Both the position numbers and the translations under genes were made by a program. A DNA stretch of 64,000 nucleotides from CAZOZP01 sp964584325. GTDB taxonomy: Bacteria; Bacteroidota; Ignavibacteria; Ignavibacteriales; Melioribacteraceae. Below, one piece after another: positions 34,265 to 43,586 of this stretch; the stretch's first letter is position 1, and each line of letters opens with the position of its first letter. The stretch covers positions 1-64,000 of the forward strand of contig CAZOZP010000007.1 in the NCBI GenBank assembly GCA_964584325.1. Direction: 5' to 3'. The notes under the pieces are model-generated. The model made no database searches. It had not been told where the DNA came from and saw nothing but the letters and a program-made list of their open reading frames with translations.

Positions 34265-35851
34265 ATGAAAATTGAAATAATTATGCCGAAAATGGGAGAG
34301 AGCATCACTGAAGGAACAATAGTAAAATGGCATAAGAAAAAAGGTGATAAGGTTCAGAAAGATGAAATTCTTTTCGAAATCAGCACCGATAAAGTTGATT
34401 CTGAAATCCCTTCTCCTGCAGACGGAGTGCTTGTTGAAATTGTTACCGGCGAGAATGAAACGGTAAATGTGGAAACTGTTGTGGCATACATTGAAAATTC
34501 GGCTAAGCAGGAAAATGACAGCGGGCCTGTTGAAATTCCTTCTACAGACATTATAGGCGGAGAAAGCATAGATATAATAATGCCAAAAATGGGAGAGTCG
34601 GTAACCGAGGGAACAATAGTAAAATGGTATAAAACGCCCGGTGAAATAGTAACAACAGATGAAATTCTTTTTGAAATTACGACAGATAAGGTGGATACAG
34701 AAGTTCCCTCTCCTGCAGACGGAGTTCTTACGGAGATTTTTGTAACTGAAAATCAAACTGTTGCAGTTGAGACCATTGTGGCAAGAATTGTAAAATCCGG
34801 AGGAATAGTTAAACAAGAATATGCCAGGGAATCCGCAGTGGAATCTGAAAAAGTTATAGGTGAGAAAATTTCGGCTGAGAAGGTTTTCGCAGAAGAAGCC
34901 GGTGAGGGAACAAGAAAAGATTATGTTAGTCCCGCGGTAATTTCTATTATGAACCGTGAAAACATTTCACTTTCGGAAGTAAAGAAAATACGCGGAACAG
35001 GCGATGGTGGCAGAGTAACAAAGAAAGATATAATGAATTTTGTGAAACTTCGGGAAGTTGAAGTATCCGACTTACTTGATCAGGAATCATCAACGCCTGA
35101 AGAAAATACCGGAGAGAATATACAGGGTATAGGACGGCTTTACGACGGCCGGGGCGAGGTTATCAAAATGGATAATAACCGCAGGAAAATTATGCAGCAC
35201 ATGCTGAAAAGCCGTGATACTTCTGTTCATGTAACTGAAATGATAGATGTTGATATGTCGCGCATATACAACTATATGAAAAAGAAAAAACTATCCAAAA
35301 GCTCGGGCGAAATAAAACTGACTTATACTGCCTTTGTTGCATATGCTTCAGTTAAGGCAATCAAAGATTTCCCTCTGATAAATTCTTCGATTGAGCAGGA
35401 AAGCATTTTGATGAAGAAAAATATCAATCTCGGAATTGCCATTGCACTTGAACCGAACGGACTGATTGTGCCAAATATAAAAAATGCCGAAGAGAAAAGT
35501 CTTACGGGTATAGCGGGTTCAATTGCAGATTTAACCTTCAGAGCAAGGTCAAAAAAACTTTTGCCTGAGGATGTTGCAGAAGGTACGTTCAGCATAACGA
35601 ATTACGGAATTTTTGGAACACTTTTCGGAACACCAATCATTAATCAGCCCGAAACGGCAATACTGGGAATGGGAGCAGTGCGCAAAATTCCTGTGGTTAT
35701 CGAGCAGGATGATATTGATACTATTGCAATAAAGCCATATATGTTTCTTTCATTAAGTCACGATCACAGACTTATAGACGGGATGCTAGGCGGAAAATTC
35801 CTTGCAAGAATAAAGGAAATATTGGAGAATTTTGATACGAAAAATATTTAG
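34265..35851 (+). CDS. Dihydrolipoamide acyltransferase E2 with two lipoyl domains
   Basis: A 528-residue E2 core. Two lipoyl domains lie at residues ~1-78 and ~101-178, each with the modified lysine in a TDKVD motif (EISTDKVDSE and EITTDKVDTE). The E3/E1-binding domain is near 220-260 (YVSPAVISIMNRENIS, GDGGRVTKKDIM). The catalytic acyltransferase domain ends with LSHDHRLIDGMLGG, which has the HRxxDG active site. The two lipoyl domains are alike at DNA level, indicating internal duplication. It follows E1 by 36 bp and precedes lipA by 11 bp. Confidence 0.95.
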   Translation: MKIEIIMPKMGESITEGTIVKWHKKKGDKVQKDEILFEISTDKVDSEIPSPADGVLVEIVTGENETVNVETVVAYIENSAKQENDSGPVEIPSTDIIGGESIDIIMPKMGESVTEGTIVKWYKTPGEIVTTDEILFEITTDKVDTEVPSPADGVLTEIFVTENQTVAVETIVARIVKSGGIVKQEYARESAVESEKVIGEKISAEKVFAEEAGEGTRKDYVSPAVISIMNRENISLSEVKKIRGTGDGGRVTKKDIMNFVKLREVEVSDLLDQESSTPEENTGENIQGIGRLYDGRGEVIKMDNNRRKIMQHMLKSRDTSVHVTEMIDVDMSRIYNYMKKKKLSKSSGEIKLTYTAFVAYASVKAIKDFPLINSSIEQESILMKKNINLGIAIALEPNGLIVPNIKNAEEKSLTGIAGSIADLTFRARSKKLLPEDVAEGTFSITNYGIFGTLFGTPIINQPETAILGMGAVRKIPVVIEQDDIDTIAIKPYMFLSLSHDHRLIDGMLGGKFLARIKEILENFDTKNI

Positions 35852-35862
35852 GGAATGTTTAG

Positions 35863-36759
35863 ATGAATAAGCACCAGCAGAAATTTAAAGAAGGCAAAGA
35901 GAAATCAAGAGAAGAACTCGGCAAAAGACCTGACTGGCTGAAAATCAAAATTCCGCTGGGCAAGAACTTCAGCGAAGTATTAAACTTGATGAGGAAATCA
36001 AAACTTAATACAGTTTGTGAAGAAGCCAGATGTCCGAATCTTGCTGAATGCTGGAATCATCGCACAGCAACATTTATGATTCTGGGAGATACTTGCACCA
36101 GAAGCTGCGGGTTCTGTAATGTAAAGACCGGAATACCGAATGAACTTGATTTGGATGAGCCGCGGCGTGTTGCAGAGGCTGTTGTTGATCTTGAATTAAG
36201 GCATGTTGTAATTACTTCTGTTGACCGCGATGAACTTAAAGACGGCGGGGCATCCATATTTGCCGAAACAATTAGAAGAATAAGAAAAAGCCGTCCGCAA
36301 TGCAGTATTGAAATACTGATTCCTGATTTCAAGGGTGATGAATCTGCTTTTGAAATTATTATGAAGTATCCGCCTGATATTCTTAACCACAATTTGGAAA
36401 CAGTAAAAAGACTATATCATGCTGTAAGACCCCAGGCAAAGTATGAGAGAAGTCTTGAACTTCTAAAATGGTTCAAAGAAAAGGGATTAAGAACCAAAAG
36501 CGGAATTATGGTAGGAATCGGTGAAAAGCCCGAAGAAGTTCTTGAAGTGATGAAAGACCTTCGTTCCAACGGATGCGAAATTATGACAATCGGACAATAC
36601 CTGCAGCCTACCAAGAACCATTTGCCGGTTGATAGATATGTTGACCCCGAGGAATTTGCAATGTACCGGGAAAAAGGCAGGGAAGCAGGATTTCTTGCAA
36701 TTGAAGCAGCTCCTCTTGTAAGAAGCTCATATCATGCTGATAAGCATTCAGGATTGTAA
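35863..36759 (+). CDS. lipA: Lipoyl synthase
   Basis: A 298-residue radical SAM enzyme that inserts two sulfurs into octanoyl groups on E2 or GcvH. The auxiliary cluster motif is CEEARCPNLAECW (CxxxxCxxxxxC). The SAM cluster motif is CTRSCGFCNV (CxxxCxxC). The C-terminal LVRSSYHA supplies the conserved RSSY serine ligand. Its place right after E2 suggests co-production with the protein it modifies. No octanoyltransferase (lipB) gene is seen nearby. Confidence 0.97.
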   Translation: MNKHQQKFKEGKEKSREELGKRPDWLKIKIPLGKNFSEVLNLMRKSKLNTVCEEARCPNLAECWNHRTATFMILGDTCTRSCGFCNVKTGIPNELDLDEPRRVAEAVVDLELRHVVITSVDRDELKDGGASIFAETIRRIRKSRPQCSIEILIPDFKGDESAFEIIMKYPPDILNHNLETVKRLYHAVRPQAKYERSLELLKWFKEKGLRTKSGIMVGIGEKPEEVLEVMKDLRSNGCEIMTIGQYLQPTKNHLPVDRYVDPEEFAMYREKGREAGFLAIEAAPLVRSSYHADKHSGL

Positions 36760-36767
36760 ATAAAAAA

Positions 36768-36790
36768 AAGCCGGAGAGCAGCTCCGGCTT
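36768..36790. terminator. Bidirectional terminator
   Basis: AAGCCGGAG (36768-36776) pairs with CTCCGGCTT (36782-36790) over a 5-nt loop. On the minus strand it is followed by a run of eight T, so it is a strong terminator for the protease gene. On the plus strand, after lipA, the T-run is short. Confidence 0.85.
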
Positions 36791-36825
36791 AATTAAAGGG
36801 AATGCCTTTTTATATTGCTATGAAA

Positions 36826-37704
36826 TTATTTTACAGAATAAACGTAATTAGCACCGTAGCCAACTTTCTGACATCCGTACTTAATCCACATATATCCGCT
36901 TTCACCCCATCCTGTGCCCCATGAGTTTTTAAGTTTCCAGGCGCCTTTTGAATCATCCCAGCCGACAAGCATAATTGCATGGTTTACGTTTCCGCTTGCA
37001 TTTCTGTTGAATACACCGCTTGTGTAGCGTGAGAAATAGGAATCAACATAAACTGCTGCAGCAACTGCACCGTAGTTATATATAGCTGTTTTAATAGCTG
37101 TAGTTGAAGGAACAGAACTGCTTGAAGAAATATAATACCAGGAGTTTACTCCGTTATATTTTGTGCATCCGCTTTTACAGTATGCATCAGAAGCTGAATA
37201 AGGATAACAGCTTTCAAGTGGAGTTCCGTTCGTTAGCATATTATAAGCAAACCATCCGCCGTTACAGCCGTAACCGTAAGTATTGCAGGAAACAAGATAT
37301 TGTTCTGAAAGATTTCTTGTAACACCTTTTGATTTAAGGATTTTGGCTTCAACTGCACCTACAGTGGCAAAAGACCAGCAGGATCCGCAATTTCCCTGAT
37401 TTTTAATTGAAGTAACCGGAGCCGTATATTTTGATGGCAGCGCGGTTGTTTTCTCAAGCGTTGGGTCTTTAAATATTCCTGTTTCTCTCCAATCTGCCGG
37501 CTCTACTAAACCGCAGAGTTCGTCTATTGTACGTCCCTGAAGAGCATCGTCTGAATATGAGAAAGTGAATTTTGTTGGATCTGTCAACTGATCATTATCA
37601 GGTGAAGAAGTGTTCATAGATTGATCTTCGGCGCAACCCTGAAGAAATGAAATAACAAAGAGTGCAGCAAACAGCAGTATGCCGCTTAAAACTAATTTTT
37701 TCAT
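36826..37704 (-). CDS. Papain-like (C1A) cysteine protease lipoprotein
   Basis: A 292-residue secreted protease. The start is at 37704, where AAGGGG precedes the ATG. The signal peptide ends in a lipobox (LQGC, Cys24), so it should be membrane-anchored. A short pro-like region (24-95) contains RTIDELCGLVEPADWR. The catalytic domain keeps all residues: Gln103 and Cys109 (QGNCGSCWSFAT), His242 (NHAIMLVGWD) and Asn260 (KNSWGTGWGESGYMWI). Complete papain-family enzymes with a lipobox are uncommon in bacteria. The prodomain is shorter than in plant or animal cathepsins. It is monocistronic, with a terminator. Confidence 0.92.
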   Translation of the reverse strand: MKKLVLSGILLFAALFVISFLQGCAEDQSMNTSSPDNDQLTDPTKFTFSYSDDALQGRTIDELCGLVEPADWRETGIFKDPTLEKTTALPSKYTAPVTSIKNQGNCGSCWSFATVGAVEAKILKSKGVTRNLSEQYLVSCNTYGYGCNGGWFAYNMLTNGTPLESCYPYSASDAYCKSGCTKYNGVNSWYYISSSSSVPSTTAIKTAIYNYGAVAAAVYVDSYFSRYTSGVFNRNASGNVNHAIMLVGWDDSKGAWKLKNSWGTGWGESGYMWIKYGCQKVGYGANYVYSVK

Positions 37705-37961
37705 ATTACCCCTTAATTTACAAATTGATAAACTTGTAAGGCATTCCCTAAAATGCGGTAGAAAAATAAAGTATATATTATTACAAGTCAAGATATTTAT
37801 GAATATAAAAATAAAAAAAAATGTGGCTAATTATCTGAATGTGATTGATAATGCCATTATGATTTGTTTTGTGGATTTTCTGATATATTAATATTCCCTG
37901 TGGGTTGTTTTTATATTGGAAGTTACTATTTTAAATATCAAAAAATTATATTTGAGGATTT

Positions 37962-38414
37962 ATGGAATACTCTGAAGTTGAAATTCTTATGGTGGAGGAT
38001 AATCCCGATGATGCTGAACTTGCACTGCGTGCATTCAGGAAAAACAATATTGCTAATCGGGTAGTGCATCTGAAAGACGGTGAAGAGGCTGTTGATTTTA
38101 TTTTTGCTAAAAACAAGTATTCTTCCAGAAATCCTGATGATTTGCCAAAAATGATACTTTTGGATCTAAAACTGCCGAAAATGGACGGACTTGAAGTTCT
38201 GGCAGTTATTAAGTCAAATGAAAAAACAAAAATGATACCGGTAATAATGCTCACTTCATCCAAAGAAGAAAAGGATATAGTAAAGAGCTACAGTTTAGGG
38301 GTTAATTCCTACATAGTAAAACCAGTTGATTTCGAACAATTTGTTCTTTCCGTTAAAGATATTGGTTATTATTGGCTGCTTCTTAATCAGAATCCTAAAG
38401 ATATTGGTATATAA
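37962..38414 (+). CDS. Rcp1-like single-domain response regulator
   Basis: A 150-residue receiver of the cyanobacterial-phytochrome partner (Rcp1) type. Acidic pocket residues are in MVEDNPDDAEL, phospho-acceptor Asp68 in LLDLKLPKMDGLEV, the switch residues in MLTSSKEEKDI, and the conserved Lys in YIVKPVDFEQF. There is no output domain. Its stop overlaps the ATG of the large hybrid kinase by one base, making that kinase the likely partner. GAGGAT precedes its ATG. Confidence 0.92.
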   Translation: MEYSEVEILMVEDNPDDAELALRAFRKNNIANRVVHLKDGEEAVDFIFAKNKYSSRNPDDLPKMILLDLKLPKMDGLEVLAVIKSNEKTKMIPVIMLTSSKEEKDIVKSYSLGVNSYIVKPVDFEQFVLSVKDIGYYWLLLNQNPKDIGI

Positions 38415-41400
38415 TGAAAAGTAAACTCAGAATTCTTTTTGCCGAAGACCTGCCGTCTGATGTAGAACTTGCTGCCCGGGCAATGAAAAGGCAGGGGATT
38501 GAATTTGAAAGTGTAAGGGTTGAAAAAGCTGATGATTTTATTGACCAGCTAAAGAATTTTAATCCTGATTTAATTATTTCGGACTATTCTATGCCGGTTT
38601 TTGACGGGCTACAGGCATTGGAATTAAGGCAGAAACTTGCCCCTGATATTCCGTTTATTGTTTTTACCGGTTCGATGAACGAAAAGACGGCTGTTGAATG
38701 TATGAAAAAAGGTGCTACGGATTATATTATTAAGGAGCATCTTGACAGACTGCCTTTTGCAGTAAATGAAGCAATTGAACAGTATGAACACAGGAAAGCA
38801 AAGAAAAAACTGGAATCTGAACTTACAGTCAGTGAGGAAAGATACAAAGCTTTGTTTAAGAACAACCGGGCGGTTATTCTTGTAATTAATCCGAAGGATT
38901 TTCGAATTATTGATGCTAACGATGCAGCTTCAGAGTTTTACGGATACAGTTACGATCAGCTCATTTCATTAAAAATCAGCGATATTAATACTCTGCCTCC
39001 TGAGCGCATTAAGGAGGAGATGAATAAAGTACTTCACGAAAAGAAAAAGAGCTATACTTTTCGTCATAAACTGGCCTCGGGGGAGGTAAGGGATGTTGAA
39101 GTATTCAGCGGTGAAGTTTTTGCGGGAGGCGAGAGGCATTTATATTCGCTCGTTTACGATATTACGGATAAGGTAAGATCCAAGAAGGCATTAAAGGAAT
39201 CAGAGCTTAAATGGAGCAGTACCTTTGATGCAATCAACGATGCAATCTGGCTGGTTGACACAAACGGAATAATCAAAAATTTTAATTCTGCCACTGAATC
39301 GGTATTAGGATTTTTACCAATAAAAGATGTATCCGATTGCCGAGAACTTTTTAAAGAGTATTTATCCTGCGGTGATGAATATCCGCTTGAGGTAATGGTT
39401 AATTCGGGGATTAGGCAGTCCTGTAATATAATGTATAAAGATAAATGGCTCGAAATAACCGTTGATCCCATCTTTGGAGAAAATAACAGCATTATAGGCG
39501 CAGTGCACAGGATTGAAGATATAAGCGAAAAAATCAGAGCAGCGCAAAGACTGGAAGCAGAAAAATCAAGGTCACAGTATTATCTTGATATAGTCCAGAC
39601 GATTGTAATAGTAATTGATCCGGACGAAAAGATTTCACTCGTTAACAAGAAAGGCTGTGAAGTTCTTGGTCATATTAAAGAAGAAATTGTCGGAAAAAAT
39701 TGGTTCGATACTTTTCTCCCGGTAGAAGTTCGGGAGTTAAAACGAGAGAGTTTTCATACACTTCTGAATTCCCGATTAATTGATAACGAGTATTCTGAAA
39801 ACCAGGTTAAAACGAAATTCGGAAGAAACAAGCTTATTGCCTGGAGGAACAGAAAGTTGATTGGGGAAACAGGCGAGATAACCGGAGTGATTTGTGCCGG
39901 TGAAGATATAACAGAGAAGCGGATGGCTGAAGAGCTAATTAAAGAATCTGAGGCTAAGTTTAATAAAGCTTACAGACTAAGTCCGGTAATGAAAACCATA
40001 ACCAGACTTTCCGACGGAGTTTTTATTGATGCGAATAAAGCGTTTCTTCAAGGCACAGGATTCAGTCAGTCTGAGATTGTAGGTCATAGAGCTCTTGATG
40101 TGGGGCTTTGGAAAAGCAGCGAGGAAAGAGCAAATTATATGAAAAATTTGCTTGAAGGTGAAAAATCTTCCGAAATAGAAATTGAGTTTAAGATCAAAAC
40201 GGGCGAAATCCGAAATCTTACTATCTCCGGCCAGCTTATGAATATTGGGAATGAAGTTTGCATTCTAAGTGTTCTTCAGGATATTACAGAAAGAAAAAGA
40301 GACGAAGAGCACATAAAAAAAATAAACAGAATTTATTCAGTTCTTTCAAGCGTTAATAAAGCAATTGTTCAGACAAAGGATGCTGAAAGGCTGTTGGATG
40401 AAATTTGCAGAATCTCAGTTAGTGAAGGCGGATTCAGCCTTACCTGGTTCGGTGAGATTGTTGCCGGCGTCGGGTCGGTTTATATTACCAATATTAAAGG
40501 TGAATCCGGGGAGTTCAAAAAAGGCAGGATTCTGGACGATTTTGCCGATTTTTATAATAAACTTGATTCCGGAAAATTTGTTTGCAACGATATCCTAAAC
40601 GATGCACGGGTTTGCGGACTTAAAGATATTATAGCTAAAGACGGCTGCAGGTCTTTGATTGTTTATCCGATAATAAAATTTGGGAATGCGGTAAAATATC
40701 TGAATATATTTTCTAAAGAAGTGAACTCATTTGATGAAGCAGAACTAAGACTTCTTGATGAACTTGCTCTTGATATTTCCTATGCACTTGAGTCGATTGA
40801 AGTTGAAAACGAACGGCAAGTTGTTGTTTCAGTGCTTAAGCAGACTGAGGAAAGACTTCGCCTTGCTCTTGAGGCTTCAACTGACGGAATGTGGGACTGG
40901 GATTTTAGAAAGGAAAAATTCTATTTGAGTCCGCGTGCCTTTACTCTTCTTGGTTACGCACCCGATGAATTTGAATTAACCATTGAAAGATGGTATGAAT
41001 TGATGCACCCGGAAGATAGAGAAGACGGGTTCAGACTTCTTAATCAAAGTATTCAAAATCCTGAGACTAAAATAGTTTCAGAACTCAGGATGCAAAAAAA
41101 AGACGGGACTTATGAATGGATTCTCTTTCGGGGTAAGGTTGTTGAAACTGCTCCCACCGGACAGGCTTCAAGAATGCTGGGAACTATTTCTTTAATTACT
41201 GAAAGAAAAAGGCATGAAAGAGAACTTCTCGAAGCAAAAGAGCTTGCTGAAACAGCAAACAAGCTGAAGGATGCTTTTATAGCAAATATTTCACACGAAA
41301 TCAGAACCCCGTTAAATGGTATTATTGGTCTAACGAGCGTACTCAGAGATATTTTTGCCGAACATATTACAGAGGAGGAAGATTCATTTTTCAGTGGCAT

Positions 41401-42379
41401 TGATAAAGCCGGAATGAGGATTATCCGGACAATCGATATGATACTGAATTTCTCAAGATTACAGGTGAATGATTATCCACTGTGTTTCAGGAAAATATGC
41501 ATAAACAGAATTGTTGAGGACCTTATCTCAGAATATAAGGCGCTTGCCAAAGATAAGCGGCTTCAGTTCCGATACGAAAGAGACGATGAAGATTTTGAGA
41601 TTGTGGCTGATGAATACTCAATAATCCATACAGTTACCAATCTTGTTGATAACGCAGTCAAGTTTACAGACGAAGGTATTGTAAGAATCAAACTTCATAA
41701 AACGGAAAAAGGATTTGTTCAATTATCGGTAACAGACTCAGGAATTGGTATTTCGGAAGAGTTTATGCCTCACATTTTTGAACCCTACGCTCAGGAAGAA
41801 GTTGGTTACAGCAGGTCTTACGAGGGCGTCGGGCTTGGGCTTGCACTTGTATCAAGATTTCTTCAGTTGAATAATGCCGCAATATCAGTTACAAGTAAAA
41901 AAGGTTCAGGGTCAGAGTTCATTATAACTTTCGGAGAAAATGTTCAGGATGATTTGGATTTACCGAGATCATCTGGCATTATGGCTGATCTAAAACCAGC
42001 TCGAGTAAAAGAGAAGAAGGAAAAAGTTATTCTGATTGTTGAGGATGACTATATAAATCAACTTTATATAGCTTCATTTCTTGAAGAGTATTTTATTGTG
42101 CTTAAGACTAATTCCGCTGAGGATGCAATGGAAATTCTTCGTAAAACAAAAACTGATCTTGTTCTTATGGATATTTCACTGAAAGGAATTATGAGCGGTC
42201 TGGATCTTACTAAATGGATTAGAAACAACCATGCTTTAGCAGAGATTCCGGTTATTGCCGTAACAGGTCATGCCTTCCAGAATGATAAAGAAAATGCGCT
42301 GGAGTCGGGATGCAATGATTTCCTTGCCAAACCCTTTGTTAAAAATGACTTGATGGAAAAAATAATTAATCTTCTTTGA
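38414..42379 (+). CDS. Large hybrid histidine kinase (REC-PASx4-GAF-PAS-HisKA-HATPase-REC)
   Basis: A 1321-residue soluble multi-sensor kinase. The N-terminal receiver (1-125) has Asp57 in ISDYSMPVFDGL. Successive PAS domains cover roughly 140-630 (starts near YKALFKNNRAVILVI, WSSTFDAINDAIWLV, YYLDIVQTIVIVI, FNKAYRLSPVMKTI). A GAF-like domain is at about 640-800, and a PAS/PAC domain with DGMWDWDF near 820-930. HisKA has His961 (NISHEIRTPLNGI). HATPase has DSGIGISEEFMP and GVGLGLALVSRF. The C-terminal receiver has Asp1253. No membrane helix is seen, so its signals are cytosolic. Receivers at both ends imply input as well as relay. Confidence 0.9.
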   Translation: MKSKLRILFAEDLPSDVELAARAMKRQGIEFESVRVEKADDFIDQLKNFNPDLIISDYSMPVFDGLQALELRQKLAPDIPFIVFTGSMNEKTAVECMKKGATDYIIKEHLDRLPFAVNEAIEQYEHRKAKKKLESELTVSEERYKALFKNNRAVILVINPKDFRIIDANDAASEFYGYSYDQLISLKISDINTLPPERIKEEMNKVLHEKKKSYTFRHKLASGEVRDVEVFSGEVFAGGERHLYSLVYDITDKVRSKKALKESELKWSSTFDAINDAIWLVDTNGIIKNFNSATESVLGFLPIKDVSDCRELFKEYLSCGDEYPLEVMVNSGIRQSCNIMYKDKWLEITVDPIFGENNSIIGAVHRIEDISEKIRAAQRLEAEKSRSQYYLDIVQTIVIVIDPDEKISLVNKKGCEVLGHIKEEIVGKNWFDTFLPVEVRELKRESFHTLLNSRLIDNEYSENQVKTKFGRNKLIAWRNRKLIGETGEITGVICAGEDITEKRMAEELIKESEAKFNKAYRLSPVMKTITRLSDGVFIDANKAFLQGTGFSQSEIVGHRALDVGLWKSSEERANYMKNLLEGEKSSEIEIEFKIKTGEIRNLTISGQLMNIGNEVCILSVLQDITERKRDEEHIKKINRIYSVLSSVNKAIVQTKDAERLLDEICRISVSEGGFSLTWFGEIVAGVGSVYITNIKGESGEFKKGRILDDFADFYNKLDSGKFVCNDILNDARVCGLKDIIAKDGCRSLIVYPIIKFGNAVKYLNIFSKEVNSFDEAELRLLDELALDISYALESIEVENERQVVVSVLKQTEERLRLALEASTDGMWDWDFRKEKFYLSPRAFTLLGYAPDEFELTIERWYELMHPEDREDGFRLLNQSIQNPETKIVSELRMQKKDGTYEWILFRGKVVETAPTGQASRMLGTISLITERKRHERELLEAKELAETANKLKDAFIANISHEIRTPLNGIIGLTSVLRDIFAEHITEEEDSFFSGIDKAGMRIIRTIDMILNFSRLQVNDYPLCFRKICINRIVEDLISEYKALAKDKRLQFRYERDDEDFEIVADEYSIIHTVTNLVDNAVKFTDEGIVRIKLHKTEKGFVQLSVTDSGIGISEEFMPHIFEPYAQEEVGYSRSYEGVGLGLALVSRFLQLNNAAISVTSKKGSGSEFIITFGENVQDDLDLPRSSGIMADLKPARVKEKKEKVILIVEDDYINQLYIASFLEEYFIVLKTNSAEDAMEILRKTKTDLVLMDISLKGIMSGLDLTKWIRNNHALAEIPVIAVTGHAFQNDKENALESGCNDFLAKPFVKNDLMEKIINLL

Positions 42380-42389
42380 TAGGATTCAG

Positions 42390-43289
42390 ATGAAAGTTCT
42401 TCTTACAGGTAGTTCCGGTTTATTTGGCGGGTATATATATGAAAGAATGATTCAACAAAACAGCTTATTATGTTTGTTCAATAATGCATCTTCGGGCAAT
42501 GTTTTTCCCGGTTCCGTAAAAGCAGATATCACAGACCATTCACTCATAAGGAGAATTATTTTTGATTTTGAGCCTGAATTAGTGATTCATACTGCTGCGG
42601 TTTCCCGACCGGAACTTGAAGGGAGAATTCCCGACAAACTATTTTATGACATAAACGTGAATGCAGTGAAGAACATTGCGGAATCGTGCTGCGAAGTAAA
42701 TGCCAAGCTGATATATACTTCAACAGATCTTGTCTATGACGGCAGTTCCGGATCTATGCTGAATGAAGCCGCTAAACTTAATCCGATTTCTCTTTATGCG
42801 GAAACAAAGCTTATAGGAGAAGAAAAAATTCGTGAGACATTCGATAAGTATTTAATACTTAGAGTTTGTCTTCTTTTCGGATATAAGTCGGGCAATACGA
42901 TAAATTCATTTTATAATATGTACAGAAATTTCTCAAACGGCGAAAAAGTAAACTTGTTCTACGATCAGTATCGTACACCGCTATATCTGCCGGAGGCTGC
43001 AAGAATAATATCGGAATTAGGTGAAAGTGAAATTACCGGCGAGACGATAAATTTCGGAGGAAGGGAAAGAATTTCCCGCACAGGATTAGGCGAGTTGCTT
43101 TGTGAAGAAGGCGGATTTGACAAAGCATTGATAAACAGTATGTCGCTTAAAGAAAGAGAAGACTTGCCGCAAGTTGCTGACGTTTCGCTCGATACGTCAA
43201 AACTGCAGTCGTATGGAATAAGGCAGTTATCCCTCAGAGAATCTGTAAGAGATTTTTTAGCAATGGTAACAGGTAGAAAAGTATCTTAA
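42390..43289 (+). CDS. SDR-type sugar reductase/epimerase (RmlD-like)
   Basis: A 299-residue extended short-chain dehydrogenase. The NAD(P) motif is GSSGLFGGYIYE, the catalytic pair is in SLYAETKLIGEEK (Tyr-x3-Lys), and VIHTAAVSRPE and YTSTDLVYDG are the expected following segments. It most resembles dTDP-4-dehydrorhamnose reductase-like proteins, though methionine adenosyltransferase regulator-like relatives share this pattern. It lies 10 bp after the hybrid kinase and may be co-transcribed. The actual substrate is unknown. Confidence 0.8.
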   Translation: MKVLLTGSSGLFGGYIYERMIQQNSLLCLFNNASSGNVFPGSVKADITDHSLIRRIIFDFEPELVIHTAAVSRPELEGRIPDKLFYDINVNAVKNIAESCCEVNAKLIYTSTDLVYDGSSGSMLNEAAKLNPISLYAETKLIGEEKIRETFDKYLILRVCLLFGYKSGNTINSFYNMYRNFSNGEKVNLFYDQYRTPLYLPEAARIISELGESEITGETINFGGRERISRTGLGELLCEEGGFDKALINSMSLKEREDLPQVADVSLDTSKLQSYGIRQLSLRESVRDFLAMVTGRKVS

Positions 43290-43301
43290 ATAGAAATTAA
43301 A

Positions 43302-43360
43302 AAAGGGCAAATTTAGGGAAGTGACAGAGTAACAAAGTAACGCGTGACAAAGTTGGGGTG
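43302..43360 (+). repeat. GTGACARAGTAAC repeat, copy B, with AAA-ATPase 3'-end relic
   Basis: AAAGGGCA...GGAAGTGACAGAGTAAC here matches the last ~32 bp of the AAA-ATPase gene (45902-45933) apart from a one-base indel and a few changes. It continues into CAAAGTAACGCGTGACAAAGTTGGGG, the same words as copy A (77-115). It is probably what remains of another copy of that gene or of its flank. Confidence 0.6.
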
Positions 43361-43373
43361 AATTTAAGATATT

Positions 43374-43404
43374 AACCACAGAACTCACAGAGAGCACAGA
43401 GGGT
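43374..43404 (+). repeat. CACAGAG-type interspersed element
   Basis: ACCACAGAACTCACAGAGAG followed by CACAGAGGG has the ACCACAGAG-nn-CACAGAG layout of a degenerate repeat often scattered in intergenic DNA of environmental bacteria. Related strings occur reversed at 43554-43576 (CCGTGTCCTCGTGGTAA) and 44117-44136 (TCGTGTGTTCTGTGGTAA), and as a fragment near 199 (ACCACAGAATTACG). Confidence 0.55.
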
Positions 43405-43517
43405 GGAAATTTAAGGAAATTATCTGAACTATGATTTTTGTTGATTAAATGATTAGCGTGATTAAAGAACATAATTACTGAGCCAGTCCAATTATCAGCG
43501 ACCTAAGTGCAGTATGT

Positions 43518-43586
43518 AAACAGAAAAGCAAAACCAGCGTATTGCCAAATCTTTTTATCCGTGTCCTCGTGGTAATATCTTTTTAA
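43518..43586 (+). repeat. ~70-bp repeat segment, copy 1
   Basis: AAACAGAAAAGCAAAACC, then GCGTATTGCCAAATC, then CGTGTCCTCGTGGTAA and TATCTTTTT. The order and many words match 44071-44142 (ACAAAACCCGCGTATAGC, AAAACATTTCTCAG, CGTGTGTTCTGTGGTAA, AATCTTT). The segment contains a reversed CACAGAG-type element. Confidence 0.5.
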
